Shown here in pieces: positions 8,427 through 16,268 of a stretch of DNA of 64,000 bases. Position 1 is the stretch's first letter. Every line of letters starts with the position of its first letter. This DNA comes from an uncultured Aquimarina sp. GTDB lineage: Bacteria; Bacteroidota; Bacteroidia; Flavobacteriales; Flavobacteriaceae. Below the pieces are notes generated by a model, which saw nothing but the letters and a program-made list of their open reading frames with translations, was not told the origin of the DNA and made no database searches. A program made the translations under genes and the position numbers. Location of the stretch: contig CANMSO010000001.1 in the NCBI GenBank assembly GCA_947500545.1, positions 620,001 through 684,000 on the forward strand, read 5' to 3'.

Positions 8427-8789
8427 ATGAAAAACAGAATTCATTTAATCACAATTATCCTATTTACTTTATCAACTAGCCTCATTGCTCAAGATAAGCA
8501 AGACAAAATAGTTGCGGTTTGGCATGCAGAAGAAAATACTAAAGTGGAAATCTACAAAGTAGATAAAAAGTACATAGGAAATCCTATAGATTCAGAAGGA
8601 AATCGAAAAACAGAAATCGAAGTACTCAACTTAGAGTATAAAGAAGGCAAATGGTTAGGTAAGATATATTCTAAAAAAAGAGGAAGACTTTTGGATGTAG
8701 AATGTGAGGTGAATGGCGATAAACTTTTACTTGAGGTATCTGCGCGATTTATGTCCGTAGATCTAGTGTGGACCCAAGTTTCACTATAA
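8427..8789 (+). CDS. small secreted protein, DUF2147-like
   Basis: 120 residues. The ATG at 8427 is chosen over a longer in-frame start at 8307 because it places a good signal peptide (MKNRIHLITIILFTLS, cleavage after IAQ) at the N-terminus and lies just after a strong promoter. The mature part has the look of DUF2147 proteins (KIVAVWHAEE near the start, KIYSKKRGRLLDVECEV, then LVWTQ at the end), but is short for the family and lacks some usual segments. It is first in an operon with a beta-barrel protein and an HtrA-like protease, consistent with an envelope stress function. Confidence 0.75.
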   Translation: MKNRIHLITIILFTLSTSLIAQDKQDKIVAVWHAEENTKVEIYKVDKKYIGNPIDSEGNRKTEIEVLNLEYKEGKWLGKIYSKKRGRLLDVECEVNGDKLLLEVSARFMSVDLVWTQVSL

Positions 8790-8812
8790 CAAGTTTTCAA
8801 AACAAATATAGA

Positions 8813-9511
8813 ATGAAAAAATATTTATTTTTGATAGCTTTTTCTATAACAACAATAACTATTTATGCTCAAGAGAGTAAGTATTATTTGGGGATTTCTT
8901 ATGGGAAAAGTTTTCCAATAGGGGATTTTGCATCAGATGATTTTAGTAATTCTGATGCAGGTTTTTCAAAAATTGGAAATAAATTAGATATTTATGCAGG
9001 AAACGTTTTAAGTGAAAACCTGACGTTCACATTAGTTTTTCGTTATCAAAACTTTGATACAGATATTGACGCATTACTCAATACTTTAGAAACAAATAAT
9101 CCAGAGACAAATTTTACTGGTATCTCTGAAGCATGGAAAACCTATAGCTTTTTAGCAGGAATCGCATATAAATTAACCATAGGTGAAAAATTCAGTCTGT
9201 ATCCACGTTTAGGATTGGGTCCTATGCTTGTTACTAATCCTCAGTTCTCAATAACCTCTACTAACGAAAATACTAATACAGACGTAGATCGCTCTAGTGA
9301 GAACGGTTTGGGATTAGGCTACGAATTGGGTATTGGGCTTAAACGTGATCTTGGAAAGCATTTTTGTCTAATGCCAACTTTTACTTTTAGTAGTGGTTTT
9401 GTTACAATTCCTCATGTTGAAACAACAATTGATAACACAGTGACAACCTCAAATTCTAAACCCAAGATTATAACATTCAATTTAGGCTTATCTCTAGCCT
9501 ATAAATTTTAA
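8813..9511 (+). CDS. outer membrane beta-barrel protein
   Basis: 232 residues from the ATG at 8813, which gives a signal peptide (MKKYLFLIAFSITTITIYAQ); a longer start at 8768 overlaps the previous gene and spoils the signal. The mature protein opens with YYLGISYGKSFPIGDF and has amphipathic strands ending in LSLAYKF, with a C-terminal Phe as in OmpA/OmpW-like eight-strand barrels. The gene starts 23 bases after the DUF2147-like gene and 12 bases before the HtrA-like gene. A comparable barrel-HtrA pairing exists at 44957-46657. The specific function is unknown. Confidence 0.8.
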   Translation: MKKYLFLIAFSITTITIYAQESKYYLGISYGKSFPIGDFASDDFSNSDAGFSKIGNKLDIYAGNVLSENLTFTLVFRYQNFDTDIDALLNTLETNNPETNFTGISEAWKTYSFLAGIAYKLTIGEKFSLYPRLGLGPMLVTNPQFSITSTNENTNTDVDRSSENGLGLGYELGIGLKRDLGKHFCLMPTFTFSSGFVTIPHVETTIDNTVTTSNSKPKIITFNLGLSLAYKF

Positions 9512-9523
9512 ATTAAAAATATC

Positions 9524-10567
9524 ATGAATACTATAAAACAATCTATTCCGATTAAAAAAATACTCTTTTATGCGGTTTTTATTTCTTCAATTACTGCAAG
9601 TAACGCTCAAGAAATAGCATCGCTTTATAAACAAGTTAATAAGTCTGTTGTAACTATAATAACGGAATCCAAGTTACTTAACGATAGTCATCAAATGATA
9701 AGTGATGAGGGTATTGGCTCAGGTGTTTTAATTTCTAACGAAGGAGAAATTTTAACTGCTGCTCACGTAGTAGATAATGCAGAAAACATTACAGTTAAGT
9801 TCTTGAATGGAGAAGAAATACATGCCAAAGTTATTAAGTCTGCACCTGTAGCAGATATTGCACTGTTAAAATTATCTTGGATGCCAAAAGAATATGAAAT
9901 AGCGAAAATAGGTAATTCTGATAGTGTTTCGGTAGGAGAACAAATTATTATTCTTGGGGCACCTTATGGTATAGAACATTCTCTTTCCGTTGGTTATATT
10001 AGTGGCAAGCATAAGCAAGAAACAAGAACTTCAGGATTTGTTCTTAATGAATATTTTCAAACAGATGCATCTATAAATCAGGGAAATTCTGGTGGGCCAA
10101 TGTTTAATTTACAAGGAGAAGTAATTGGGATTTCTAGCTACATTATTACAGAATCAGGAGGTTTTCAAGGTTTAGGTTTTGCGGCTACTTCTAATTTAGC
10201 CAAAAAATTAGTTATAGATGGTAATAGAAGATGGACAGGAATAAGTGGCTTTATTTTAGATAAAAAATTGGCTTGGATTTTAAATGTACCTATAGATGGA
10301 GGCGTACTCGTTGAATCTGTAGTTAGATTTTCACCAGCAGATTTTGCAGGAATTAAAGGTGGATTTACAAATATTGATATAGATGGAGAACATTTAATTG
10401 GTGGAGGTGATGTTATATTATCTGTAAATGGATTTCCATTAACCAAAGAATCTTTTGAAAAATTGGATGGTAATAGTTTAAACAAATCAAACTTCTATAA
10501 CCAGAATACATTTATACTGAAAATTTGGAGAGGAGGAAAGGTTGAAGAAGTTAAGATTAACTTTTAA
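9524..10567 (+). CDS. HtrA/DegP-like periplasmic serine protease with PDZ domain
   Basis: 347 residues with an N-terminal signal sequence (cleavage near SNAQ, residue 29). Trypsin-2-type protease domain with triad His81 (LTAAHVVD), Asp111 (VADIALLKL) and Ser189 (QGNSGGP). A single PDZ domain follows (residues ~250-345; GGVLVESVVRFSPADFAGIKGG, GGGDVILSVNGFP). It acts on misfolded envelope proteins or as a stress sensor protease in its family. The paralogue at 45647-46657 has the same layout. Last clear gene in the LytTR-associated operon, with a possible 52-residue ORF 39 bases downstream. Confidence 0.92.
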   Translation: MNTIKQSIPIKKILFYAVFISSITASNAQEIASLYKQVNKSVVTIITESKLLNDSHQMISDEGIGSGVLISNEGEILTAAHVVDNAENITVKFLNGEEIHAKVIKSAPVADIALLKLSWMPKEYEIAKIGNSDSVSVGEQIIILGAPYGIEHSLSVGYISGKHKQETRTSGFVLNEYFQTDASINQGNSGGPMFNLQGEVIGISSYIITESGGFQGLGFAATSNLAKKLVIDGNRRWTGISGFILDKKLAWILNVPIDGGVLVESVVRFSPADFAGIKGGFTNIDIDGEHLIGGGDVILSVNGFPLTKESFEKLDGNSLNKSNFYNQNTFILKIWRGGKVEEVKINF

Positions 10568-10606
10568 AAACTAATAAAACCATTATATATTATAAAAATA
10601 AAAACT

Positions 10607-10765
10607 ATGAAATTAAATATTAATCAATTAAGATTTATAAAAATTGATAGGTTTAGCAAATTATATAGTGTTTCATTAATTGATAATGAAGAACATGAGA
10701 TAATCAAAGGGTATGGTAATACTATACTAGATGCTTTCAATGATATGCATGACAATTTAATCTAG
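10607..10765 (+). CDS. small hypothetical protein (52 residues)
   Basis: ATG to TAG, 39 bases after the HtrA gene, on the same strand. The sequence is balanced and protein-like (MKLNINQLRFIKIDRF, LYSVSLIDNEEHEIIKGYGN, ILDAFNDMH), suggesting a compact beta-beta-alpha fold. No family recognised. It could be the last gene of the operon or an independent cassette; the 15-mer TTATGTAAAATAGAA starts 3 bases after its stop. Confidence 0.5.
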   Translation: MKLNINQLRFIKIDRFSKLYSVSLIDNEEHEIIKGYGNTILDAFNDMHDNLI

Positions 10766-10767
10766 TT

Positions 10768-10782
10768 TTATGTAAAATAGAA
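10768..10782 (+). repeat. 15-mer shared with 51263-51277 and 52049-52063
   Basis: TTATGTAAAATAGAA occurs exactly at these three places. Two of the copies lie near the paralogous small-protein genes at 11052 and 51309. Confidence 0.5.
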
Positions 10783-10827
10783 GTATAGAAGTAATGCGTT
10801 TTACCCAGATGATGCGTAGGCAAAACG

Positions 10828-10970
10828 ACCTCATAAAATTGGCTAAAACAATAGGTGAGTGTAGCGTAATATTTTAGGGAGTAAGTAATACAGATTCTTA
10901 AGAATTATACTTTTAAATAGGATTTCAAAGCAATCTTAATCAGTTCAAAAGTTTCCTATCTATATTACCG
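10828..10970 (+). repeat. diverged intergenic direct repeat, copy A
   Basis: From CCTCATAAAATTGGC onward this stretch aligns with copy B (11250-11365): shared words include CAATAGGT, ATATTTTAG or ATTTTAG, and AAAGCAATCT. After it, 10958-11036 has a stop-free frame encoding FPIYITDIADERESQF, which may be the tail of a lost gene. Copies A and B sit on both sides of the 68-residue protein gene. Confidence 0.45.
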
Positions 10971-11051
10971 ATATTGCAGATGAAAGAGAATCTCAATTTG
11001 TATGTGATTCTATATGGAAATCAATTAAGTAGAAATTAATCATATAATAAA

Positions 11052-11258
11052 ATGGAAAACGAAAAGATTGATACCTTTTTAATGCTTATTAGGCATGAAA
11101 TGTTAGTTGAACAATTGGAAACAATTAATAGAGATTTTATAAAAGAAATTGTTTTAAGAGCAGGTGGAAAAGTTAGTGATATTGATAATGTTCTTAAACA
11201 TTCAACTGTAAAAGAAATTGATGATGATCTATTTTATATTAAAACCTCGGCCTCATAA
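11052..11258 (+). CDS. conserved small protein, paralogue of the one at 51309
   Basis: 68 residues, ATG start, clean stop. About half of the positions match the protein at 51309-51506: both share HEM-V-ETxNRxFI, IVLRAGGK, DID and VKEIxDDLFYIK. No signal peptide or membrane helix. I do not recognise the family. Both copies lie at the edges of accessory islands (here before a Mu/Tn7-like transposase module, there after an ABC-3C system), which suggests a mobile-element accessory or regulatory role. It is bracketed by diverged direct repeats. Confidence 0.65.
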   Translation: MENEKIDTFLMLIRHEMLVEQLETINRDFIKEIVLRAGGKVSDIDNVLKHSTVKEIDDDLFYIKTSAS

Positions 11259-11365
11259 AACTTTGGCGTAAACAATAGGTAAAGGAGCGTCCATATTTTA
11301 GAGATCTAGTACTAAAGTTTAATGAATTCTAAACTTATTAAATCTAGTTTAAAGCAATCTGATGA
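11250..11365 (+). repeat. diverged intergenic direct repeat, copy B
   Basis: Begins over the last codons of the 68-residue gene (GCCTCATAAAACTTTGGC) and aligns with copy A. An inverted pair, ATATTTTAGA near 11293 and TCTAAAATAT near 11371, adds potential secondary structure. Confidence 0.4.
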
Positions 11366-11650
11366 GTTAGAATGCTTTCTAAAATATAGCGACTGCGCCG
11401 TGATTGTTTCCAAAGTTTTGTGCAGCCTTGATACTTCGGCTACGCTATTAGATTAGATGTTTTAATTTAGGAATGTATAATCTGTGTTCTGCAGATAGCA
11501 TGTGCATAGAAATTATCTCGCTTTGCCAACGCTTAAGTCTCGCTCACAATTTCAAAGATTCTCAATCTTTAAAATTATGCCGTATGCTCTTGCGGGAAGC
11601 TTCACGAGAAATGCGTTAGCATTCTTGAGCTCTTAAAACAATATTAACCT

Positions 11651-11736
11651 CGTGAAAAATCGCGTAAAAACTTTTTTCACGTATGTTTTATCAAACCTGC
11701 CTGCCAGGACGGCAACGGCAGGCAGGTACGCGATTT
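11651..11736. repeat. nested, partly exclusive hairpins
   Basis: ACCTGCCTGCC (11695-11705) pairs with GGCAGGCAGGT (11717-11727). Outside it AAATCGCGTA (11657-11666) pairs with TACGCGATTT (11727-11736), sharing the T at 11727. CGTGAAAAA (11651-11659) can instead pair with TTTTTCACG (11673-11681), which competes with the outer stem. All stems are perfect matches. Confidence 0.6.
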
Positions 11737-11803
11737 ATAAGTTACCTAAAAGTGTTTGCTTTTTTTGGCGTGGGCTATGCAATTGGATATTGTGTTTAAA
11801 AAT

Positions 11804-11823
11804 AAATGCCATAACAGGCATTT
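11804..11823. terminator. hairpin with 7-bp stem
   Basis: AAATGCC (11804-11810) and GGCATTT (11817-11823) enclose ATAACA and are followed by an AAATTTTT tract, giving a terminator-like shape on the + strand, though no gene ends close by. Confidence 0.35.
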
Positions 11824-12149
11824 AAATTTTTATAAAGCAATCGAGCGCATAGGCAGCGGCAATTTTACATAACGGCAAATTATAGTTACAAATATGAGCA
11901 GGATGTTTCAGCAATAGTTTTTTGGAATTATTAATGACCCCAGTAATACATATTACTATGAAATTGAATCACTGTGGGATATTTTATGTTAATGTGAATT
12001 TAAAATATGGAATCCATTTAAATTGAAAATAACCTATTAACACTCTAATGTCAAAGCTTTCTTATTGAATTCGATTGTGAAAAAAGTATTTTAAAATGAA
12101 GAATTTAGGGTGTAGTTTATACTATAATCATTTAGATTGAAGAGTAATT

Positions 12150-12488
12150 CTAACTAAACTTTCTTCGTGCCTCATTTCTATCAATAAGAGCTTCAAACAA
12201 CTCTTTTACTGCATTCATTTGTCCTGTATTATCATCTATCAATACTCTTAACTTCTCATATTTTTCATCAATGATATTTATATCAATATTGGAGCTAACA
12301 TCTTCAAAAAAATAATTGGTATCAACTTCAAGGGCATCAGCAAGTTTTTTTATAACCTTAGAAGAAGGTTTACTTGCATTTTTTTCATATCGCCCGATTT
12401 GGATGTATGACACTTCCGCTAATTTTCCAAGCTCAGTTTGAGTTAGACCCTTTGAAGTCCTCAGTTTTTTTAATTTATCTCCAATCAT
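12150..12488 (-). CDS. XRE-family HTH transcriptional regulator
   Basis: 112 residues. Residues ~5-60 are a classical XRE/Cro helix-turn-helix (LKKLRTSKGLTQTELGKLAE, then VSYIQIGRYEKNASKPSS). The C-terminal ~50 residues form a charged helix, possibly for dimerisation. It is divergent from the transposase gene, with 161 bases between starts full of TTAGT/ACTAA words, so it probably represses the transposase operon and itself (inference). Confidence 0.88.
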   Translation of the reverse strand: MIGDKLKKLRTSKGLTQTELGKLAEVSYIQIGRYEKNASKPSSKVIKKLADALEVDTNYFFEDVSSNIDINIIDEKYEKLRVLIDDNTGQMNAVKELFEALIDRNEARRKFS

Positions 12489-12510
12489 TATAACTATTTT
12501 ATACTACTTA

Positions 12511-12615
12511 TTAGTTTCATTGTTAGTATCAAAATTTATGTAAATTAGTTTTATTTAGTTATATTTATACTATTATTTGACACTCTTTATTACTAAATAT
12601 ACTAAAATTAGTAAT
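12511..12615. promoter_or_regulatory. cluster of TTAGT/ACTAA words, candidate operator or transposase sites
   Basis: TTAGT occurs near 12511, 12523, 12545, 12555 and 12609, and ACTAA near 12592 and 12601. ATTACTAA (12589-12596) and TTAGTAAT (12608-12615) form a perfect 8-bp inverted repeat. The cluster fills the divergent gap between the XRE regulator and the transposase. Confidence 0.45.
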
Positions 12616-12649
12616 TGATGCCTATTAAATTGAATAGAAAATTAAATTA

Positions 12650-14692
12650 ATGCATCAAGGAATGAAAACATATTTTACTTCACTGAATGGGCAGTTATAT
12701 TTGAGTGAAATGGGATTAATTTCTTCTGGAATGAATAAAAGAACTCTGGAGAATCAAATTTCATTTAATAAAAAATCTACTGAAATAAAATTCGAATGCA
12801 TAAAGGTAGATGGAATTAAATGGATTCTATATGAATCAATTCCTGAAAGAATTTTAAAAAAGTTTAATCTATTTTTTAGATCGAATGAGATAGCGGAATT
12901 GATCTGTAATGATAAAAAATACATAGAAGATAAAAAGAGTTTAATCACCTATAAGAAGATTCGTTTTATACTTCATCAGGCTTGTAGTGATGAACGATTT
13001 TGGATGCCTTTCAAAGTATACTACAAAGATTATCTTCTAGATAATGATAATTGGAATTTATTTTCTAAAACACATGCTGTTTTTGCTGAAATTCTAGAGC
13101 TTAAAACTGAATATATTCTTATTGATATTCACAAAGCATATAACACACTGGATTCTGTTGTTTTTAAAACCTCAAGTTATAAATACTTTACAGAAAAAGT
13201 TCGGGTTGCAGAAAAAATAGGCATTGATGATTGTCTAATCCATGATTTCAGAAGATATGGTAGAGATCCATACAAGTTAAATGATTTAACTAAAAGAAGA
13301 ATCAAATATTATTATTCATTGCCAAAAAGATATTCTGCTAAGAAGATCGCAAGTTTAGTAAATGAAGAATTGGTAAAAAGAAACCTGAAAACTGTCTCAT
13401 ATTCAACAGTTCAAAGATTCATCGCAAACCAGGAATTAAAAAACATATCAGATCCTATGCGCTATGGGAAACAATATGCAAAGGACAATATTGATCCTTA
13501 CATTATTAGAAAAAAGCCTTTAAAATCTGGTGATGTATTAGAAATTGATACAACCGAACTAAATTTCTTATTAAAAAACGATGAAGATCAATTTTATAAG
13601 CTGCAGCTGTGCGCTCTTATAGATGTTTGCTCTGGTAAAGTTTTAGGATATTCTTTTGATAGGTCAGAAAACACAGAAATGACATTACAATGTCTATTTA
13701 AGAGTTTTAAAAACTTAAAAGTAATACCTAGAATGATAGTGCATGATAATCACCAAAGCTACTTATCCGAGAAATTCAAACAAGCTTCCTCTAAAATGTC
13801 TGATTTTGGTATCATTTTGAGAAAGTGTAAACCAAGAAACCCACGTGACAAAGGTCATATTGAAAGATGGTTTGACACTTTGAAAAATAGTTATTTAAAA
13901 TATGAAATAAGTTACATAGGGGATGGAATTAGATCAAAAAGAGAAGGGGGTAGGGTAAATAAGGATATAGAAAAACTTTATTCAACCAAGGAGTTTATAA
14001 AAACAGAGAATGAAATTAAACTTATAGTTTCAAGGTGTATTGAGCAATACAATAGCTCCTTGAATACAATAAATAAGTCTCCAAGCGAGGTATTTAAATC
14101 ACACTTGAGTAAAAACCGCATTAAGTTTAAAAATGGGGATCTTTCCTATATTTTTCTTCAGGAAAGAATTGTTACAGTCCGAAATTCCATTATCGTAATT
14201 AGAAGAAGACACATTCGGTACTTTTATCCGATTACAAATACATATTTAGCTAATAAAATTAATCGTTCTTCTGTTATAGTTAGATTTGATGAATCTGACT
14301 TTTCCAAAATAGATGTTTTCAATAACCCAAAAGATTGTTATGAAGCCACGTTGTTTTTAGACAGAGGTATTAATATTATTCCTGATGACACTGATAAACT
14401 AAAAATCAAGGAACATTTAAAAAGAAAAAAAGAAAGAATCTGTCAAAATCTAGATGCACTTAATGATGATATTGAAAAAGGATGGGAACAGCTTAAGGCA
14501 ATTCCCGTATTATCATTAGATGATTGTTATGAATCTGATGAAATCGAAAGATATAATGAAAACAAGATGTTATTAGCAAATACTTATCCCCAAAAAGAAT
14601 TCAAAGAGCGAAAAATAAACAGATCAAAAACAAACACCAAATTCCTGAAAATCAAAGTAGAAAAGGAAAACCAGTATCGTGGAATTAAATAA
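12650..14692 (+). CDS. Mu/TnsB-type DDE transposase
   Basis: 680 residues. After an N-terminal DNA-binding region with helix-turn-helix-like segments (residues ~15-260), the integrase core carries D300 (LEIDTTELN), D366 (MIVHDNHQS) and E405 (DKGHIERWFD), with the spacing of the DDE/rve catalytic triad. The C-terminal part (residues ~500-600) is a beta-rich domain as in MuA and TnsB, with a basic tail. It is followed after 6 bases by a MuB/TnsC-like ATPase gene, the usual partner. Start at 12650; a second ATG at 12662 is also possible. All three acidic residues are present, so it may be active. Confidence 0.9.
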   Translation: MHQGMKTYFTSLNGQLYLSEMGLISSGMNKRTLENQISFNKKSTEIKFECIKVDGIKWILYESIPERILKKFNLFFRSNEIAELICNDKKYIEDKKSLITYKKIRFILHQACSDERFWMPFKVYYKDYLLDNDNWNLFSKTHAVFAEILELKTEYILIDIHKAYNTLDSVVFKTSSYKYFTEKVRVAEKIGIDDCLIHDFRRYGRDPYKLNDLTKRRIKYYYSLPKRYSAKKIASLVNEELVKRNLKTVSYSTVQRFIANQELKNISDPMRYGKQYAKDNIDPYIIRKKPLKSGDVLEIDTTELNFLLKNDEDQFYKLQLCALIDVCSGKVLGYSFDRSENTEMTLQCLFKSFKNLKVIPRMIVHDNHQSYLSEKFKQASSKMSDFGIILRKCKPRNPRDKGHIERWFDTLKNSYLKYEISYIGDGIRSKREGGRVNKDIEKLYSTKEFIKTENEIKLIVSRCIEQYNSSLNTINKSPSEVFKSHLSKNRIKFKNGDLSYIFLQERIVTVRNSIIVIRRRHIRYFYPITNTYLANKINRSSVIVRFDESDFSKIDVFNNPKDCYEATLFLDRGINIIPDDTDKLKIKEHLKRKKERICQNLDALNDDIEKGWEQLKAIPVLSLDDCYESDEIERYNENKMLLANTYPQKEFKERKINRSKTNTKFLKIKVEKENQYRGIK

Positions 14693-14698
14693 TAGACA

Positions 14699-15370
14699 AT
14701 GAAAAAATTTTCTCAAAAACTGGTAGAAACAAATAACTATATTATTATTAAAGAGGCTTGTAAATATGCCTTAGAAAATTCTCGTATGATAGGAATTTTT
14801 GGGTACGAAGGAGCTGGAAAGACTATTGCGCTAAGAAAATTTTACGAAGAAAACAGACAAACACAATATATAAGAGTTACGAAATCAATGAAAACTGCTG
14901 ATTTTTATAAGGAATTACTCGGTTTAGAAAGCGGATACGGCAGAAGTTATAGGTCATTATTTAAAATAATGGATAGATTAGGTAGCAGATATTTCAATCA
15001 AGATGAAAAAAACCTATTGATAATTGATGAAGCGGGAAAGTTTTCGTTTTCTGACTTGGAATATCTTCACGAATTCAGGGATAGAACAGAAAAGTCTCTA
15101 GGTATTATTTTTGCTGGGCCAGAGTATTTTCACGATGATTTATTGATGGGTGTGAGAAATCGAGTAAAGGGGCTTCCTGAATTTTACAGAAGACTAAACT
15201 TTAAAATCTGGTTAGAAAGACCGAAACAAAAAGAGATAACTGCCATATGTAACCAATATGGAATTGAAGATAAACGCCTGCTAAGAAATCGATTTTTTAA
15301 GCATGAAAATTTTTCCGATCTCACTAATGATATCGAACAATATCTCATATTTGATAAACCAGAAGACTAG
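14699..15370 (+). CDS. MuB/TnsC-like AAA+ transposition ATPase
   Basis: 223 residues with Walker A GYEGAGKT (35-42), Walker B LLIIDEAGK (Asp110, Glu111) and a probable sensor motif FAGPEY. The size fits the short MuB/IstB-like class rather than full-length TnsC. It would select target DNA and stimulate the DDE transposase encoded 6 bases upstream. Its end overlaps the end of the convergent zinc-ribbon gene by 4 bases. Confidence 0.87.
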   Translation: MKKFSQKLVETNNYIIIKEACKYALENSRMIGIFGYEGAGKTIALRKFYEENRQTQYIRVTKSMKTADFYKELLGLESGYGRSYRSLFKIMDRLGSRYFNQDEKNLLIIDEAGKFSFSDLEYLHEFRDRTEKSLGIIFAGPEYFHDDLLMGVRNRVKGLPEFYRRLNFKIWLERPKQKEITAICNQYGIEDKRLLRNRFFKHENFSDLTNDIEQYLIFDKPED

Positions 15371-15996
15371 CTAGAGCTTTTTTTCTTAATTATTTTAAGA
15401 ACATCAGAAGGAAACCTAAATGCTTTAATACTGCAATCGTTATTGCGATCTATATAAAGTAAACCATTACGTTCAAGATTATTTATAATCTTCCATAGAT
15501 CTTTGTTTTCTAGATTATTATTAAAAATATGCTTGTAAATAAGCATCTTGGATTTCAAATTAACCATTCCATTAAGAATGAATTTTTCCATTTCAGATAT
15601 TTCTTGATATCTAAATTTGATATCAATCTTAGATAATTCATTATAAAATAAAGGTTTTGGAGAATAAGAATCGCATAAATCACAGATTCTACCTTTAAAA
15701 CTAACAAGATTTTTGAATTCAACTCGTGTTTTAACTCCTAACTTATAACTACTATTGCAGAGAGTACAATGTTCCATAAATACTAATACCCCAGAAAACT
15801 TCTTTATGATTTGCTTTATTTCATTAACAGTGAGTTCATAGTTAGTAGCCAAATCTGCCAGAGTAAATGAGAAAGAGTTATCTTGATCGATTGACCAAAA
15901 ATCGGTGATCAAGTTAAAGTATTCTCCCGGAGTCTTGCTGGATGTAACTATTTCGAAATCCATTTTTGCTAATGCTTTATGTAAATATACAGACAT
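15367..15996 (-). CDS. zinc-ribbon protein of unknown function in the transposon module
   Basis: About 209 residues using the ATG at 15996; longer starts at 16005 and 16020 exist but leave almost no space to the divergent XRE gene. A central CTLC and a CDLC about 36 residues apart form a likely four-Cys zinc site. The flanking regions look helical, with winged-helix-like stretches (FTLADLATNYELTVNEIKQ and a C-terminal repeat-like part). The family is not recognised. Its place between the ATPase and a regulator suggests an accessory targeting or regulatory protein of the element, but it could be cargo. Confidence 0.65.
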   Translation of the reverse strand: MSVYLHKALAKMDFEIVTSSKTPGEYFNLITDFWSIDQDNSFSFTLADLATNYELTVNEIKQIIKKFSGVLVFMEHCTLCNSSYKLGVKTRVEFKNLVSFKGRICDLCDSYSPKPLFYNELSKIDIKFRYQEISEMEKFILNGMVNLKSKMLIYKHIFNNNLENKDLWKIINNLERNGLLYIDRNNDCSIKAFRFPSDVLKIIKKKSSS

Positions 15997-16003
15997 ATAT
16001 GTC
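15992..16003. promoter_or_regulatory. perfect 12-bp palindrome between divergent genes
   Basis: GACATATATGTC lies over the start region of the zinc-ribbon gene and 23 bases before the XRE gene. A dyad of this size is typical of Cro/XRE operators, so autoregulation by the small XRE protein is plausible. Confidence 0.4.
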
Positions 16004-16025
16004 ATTATAAAAATGAACAAATCTT

Positions 16026-16265
16026 ATGACTTTTCCTTTTCTTATGGGAAGTCATTTAAAGAATACAGAATTATTACAACAAATCACCTCAAAGCTTAAA
16101 TTCTTGAGACATGAAAAGGGACTTACCCAAGAAGACGTCTATAACGATACAGGTATACATATTTCTAGAATTGAGAGAAGTAAGGTTAATGTAACGGTAA
16201 GTACTTTATCGGCCTTATGCGATTATTTTAATATTAGTCTTTCCGATTTTTTTAAAGAGATATAG
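16026..16265 (+). CDS. small XRE-family HTH regulator
   Basis: 79 residues, almost entirely one helix-turn-helix domain (LKFLRHEKGLTQEDVYNDTG, then IHISRIERSKVNVTVSTL). Start at 16026, or at 16044 if the first six residues are not translated. It is divergent from the zinc-ribbon gene and convergent with the coiled-coil gene 3 bases away. It is a second regulator within the transposase module. Confidence 0.8.
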   Translation: MTFPFLMGSHLKNTELLQQITSKLKFLRHEKGLTQEDVYNDTGIHISRIERSKVNVTVSTLSALCDYFNISLSDFFKEI

Positions 16266-16268
16266 AGC

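Larger units (their letters stand above)
11259..12149. other. 891-bp intergenic region rich in inverted repeats
   Basis: No convincing gene on either strand. It contains copy B of the diverged repeat, an AATGC/GCATT mini-hairpin near 11610, the nested hairpins at 11651-11736, the hairpin at 11804-11823, and scattered GC-rich words in otherwise AT-rich DNA. It probably represents decayed mobile DNA at the left side of the transposase module; no terminal repeat could be fixed. Confidence 0.5.

Noticed and set aside
11250..11400. Possible integron attC site
   Set aside because: There is a long imperfect palindrome (GGCG near 11265, CGCC near 11396), but the conserved RYYYAAC/GTTRRRY core sites are missing and no integrase gene is nearby.
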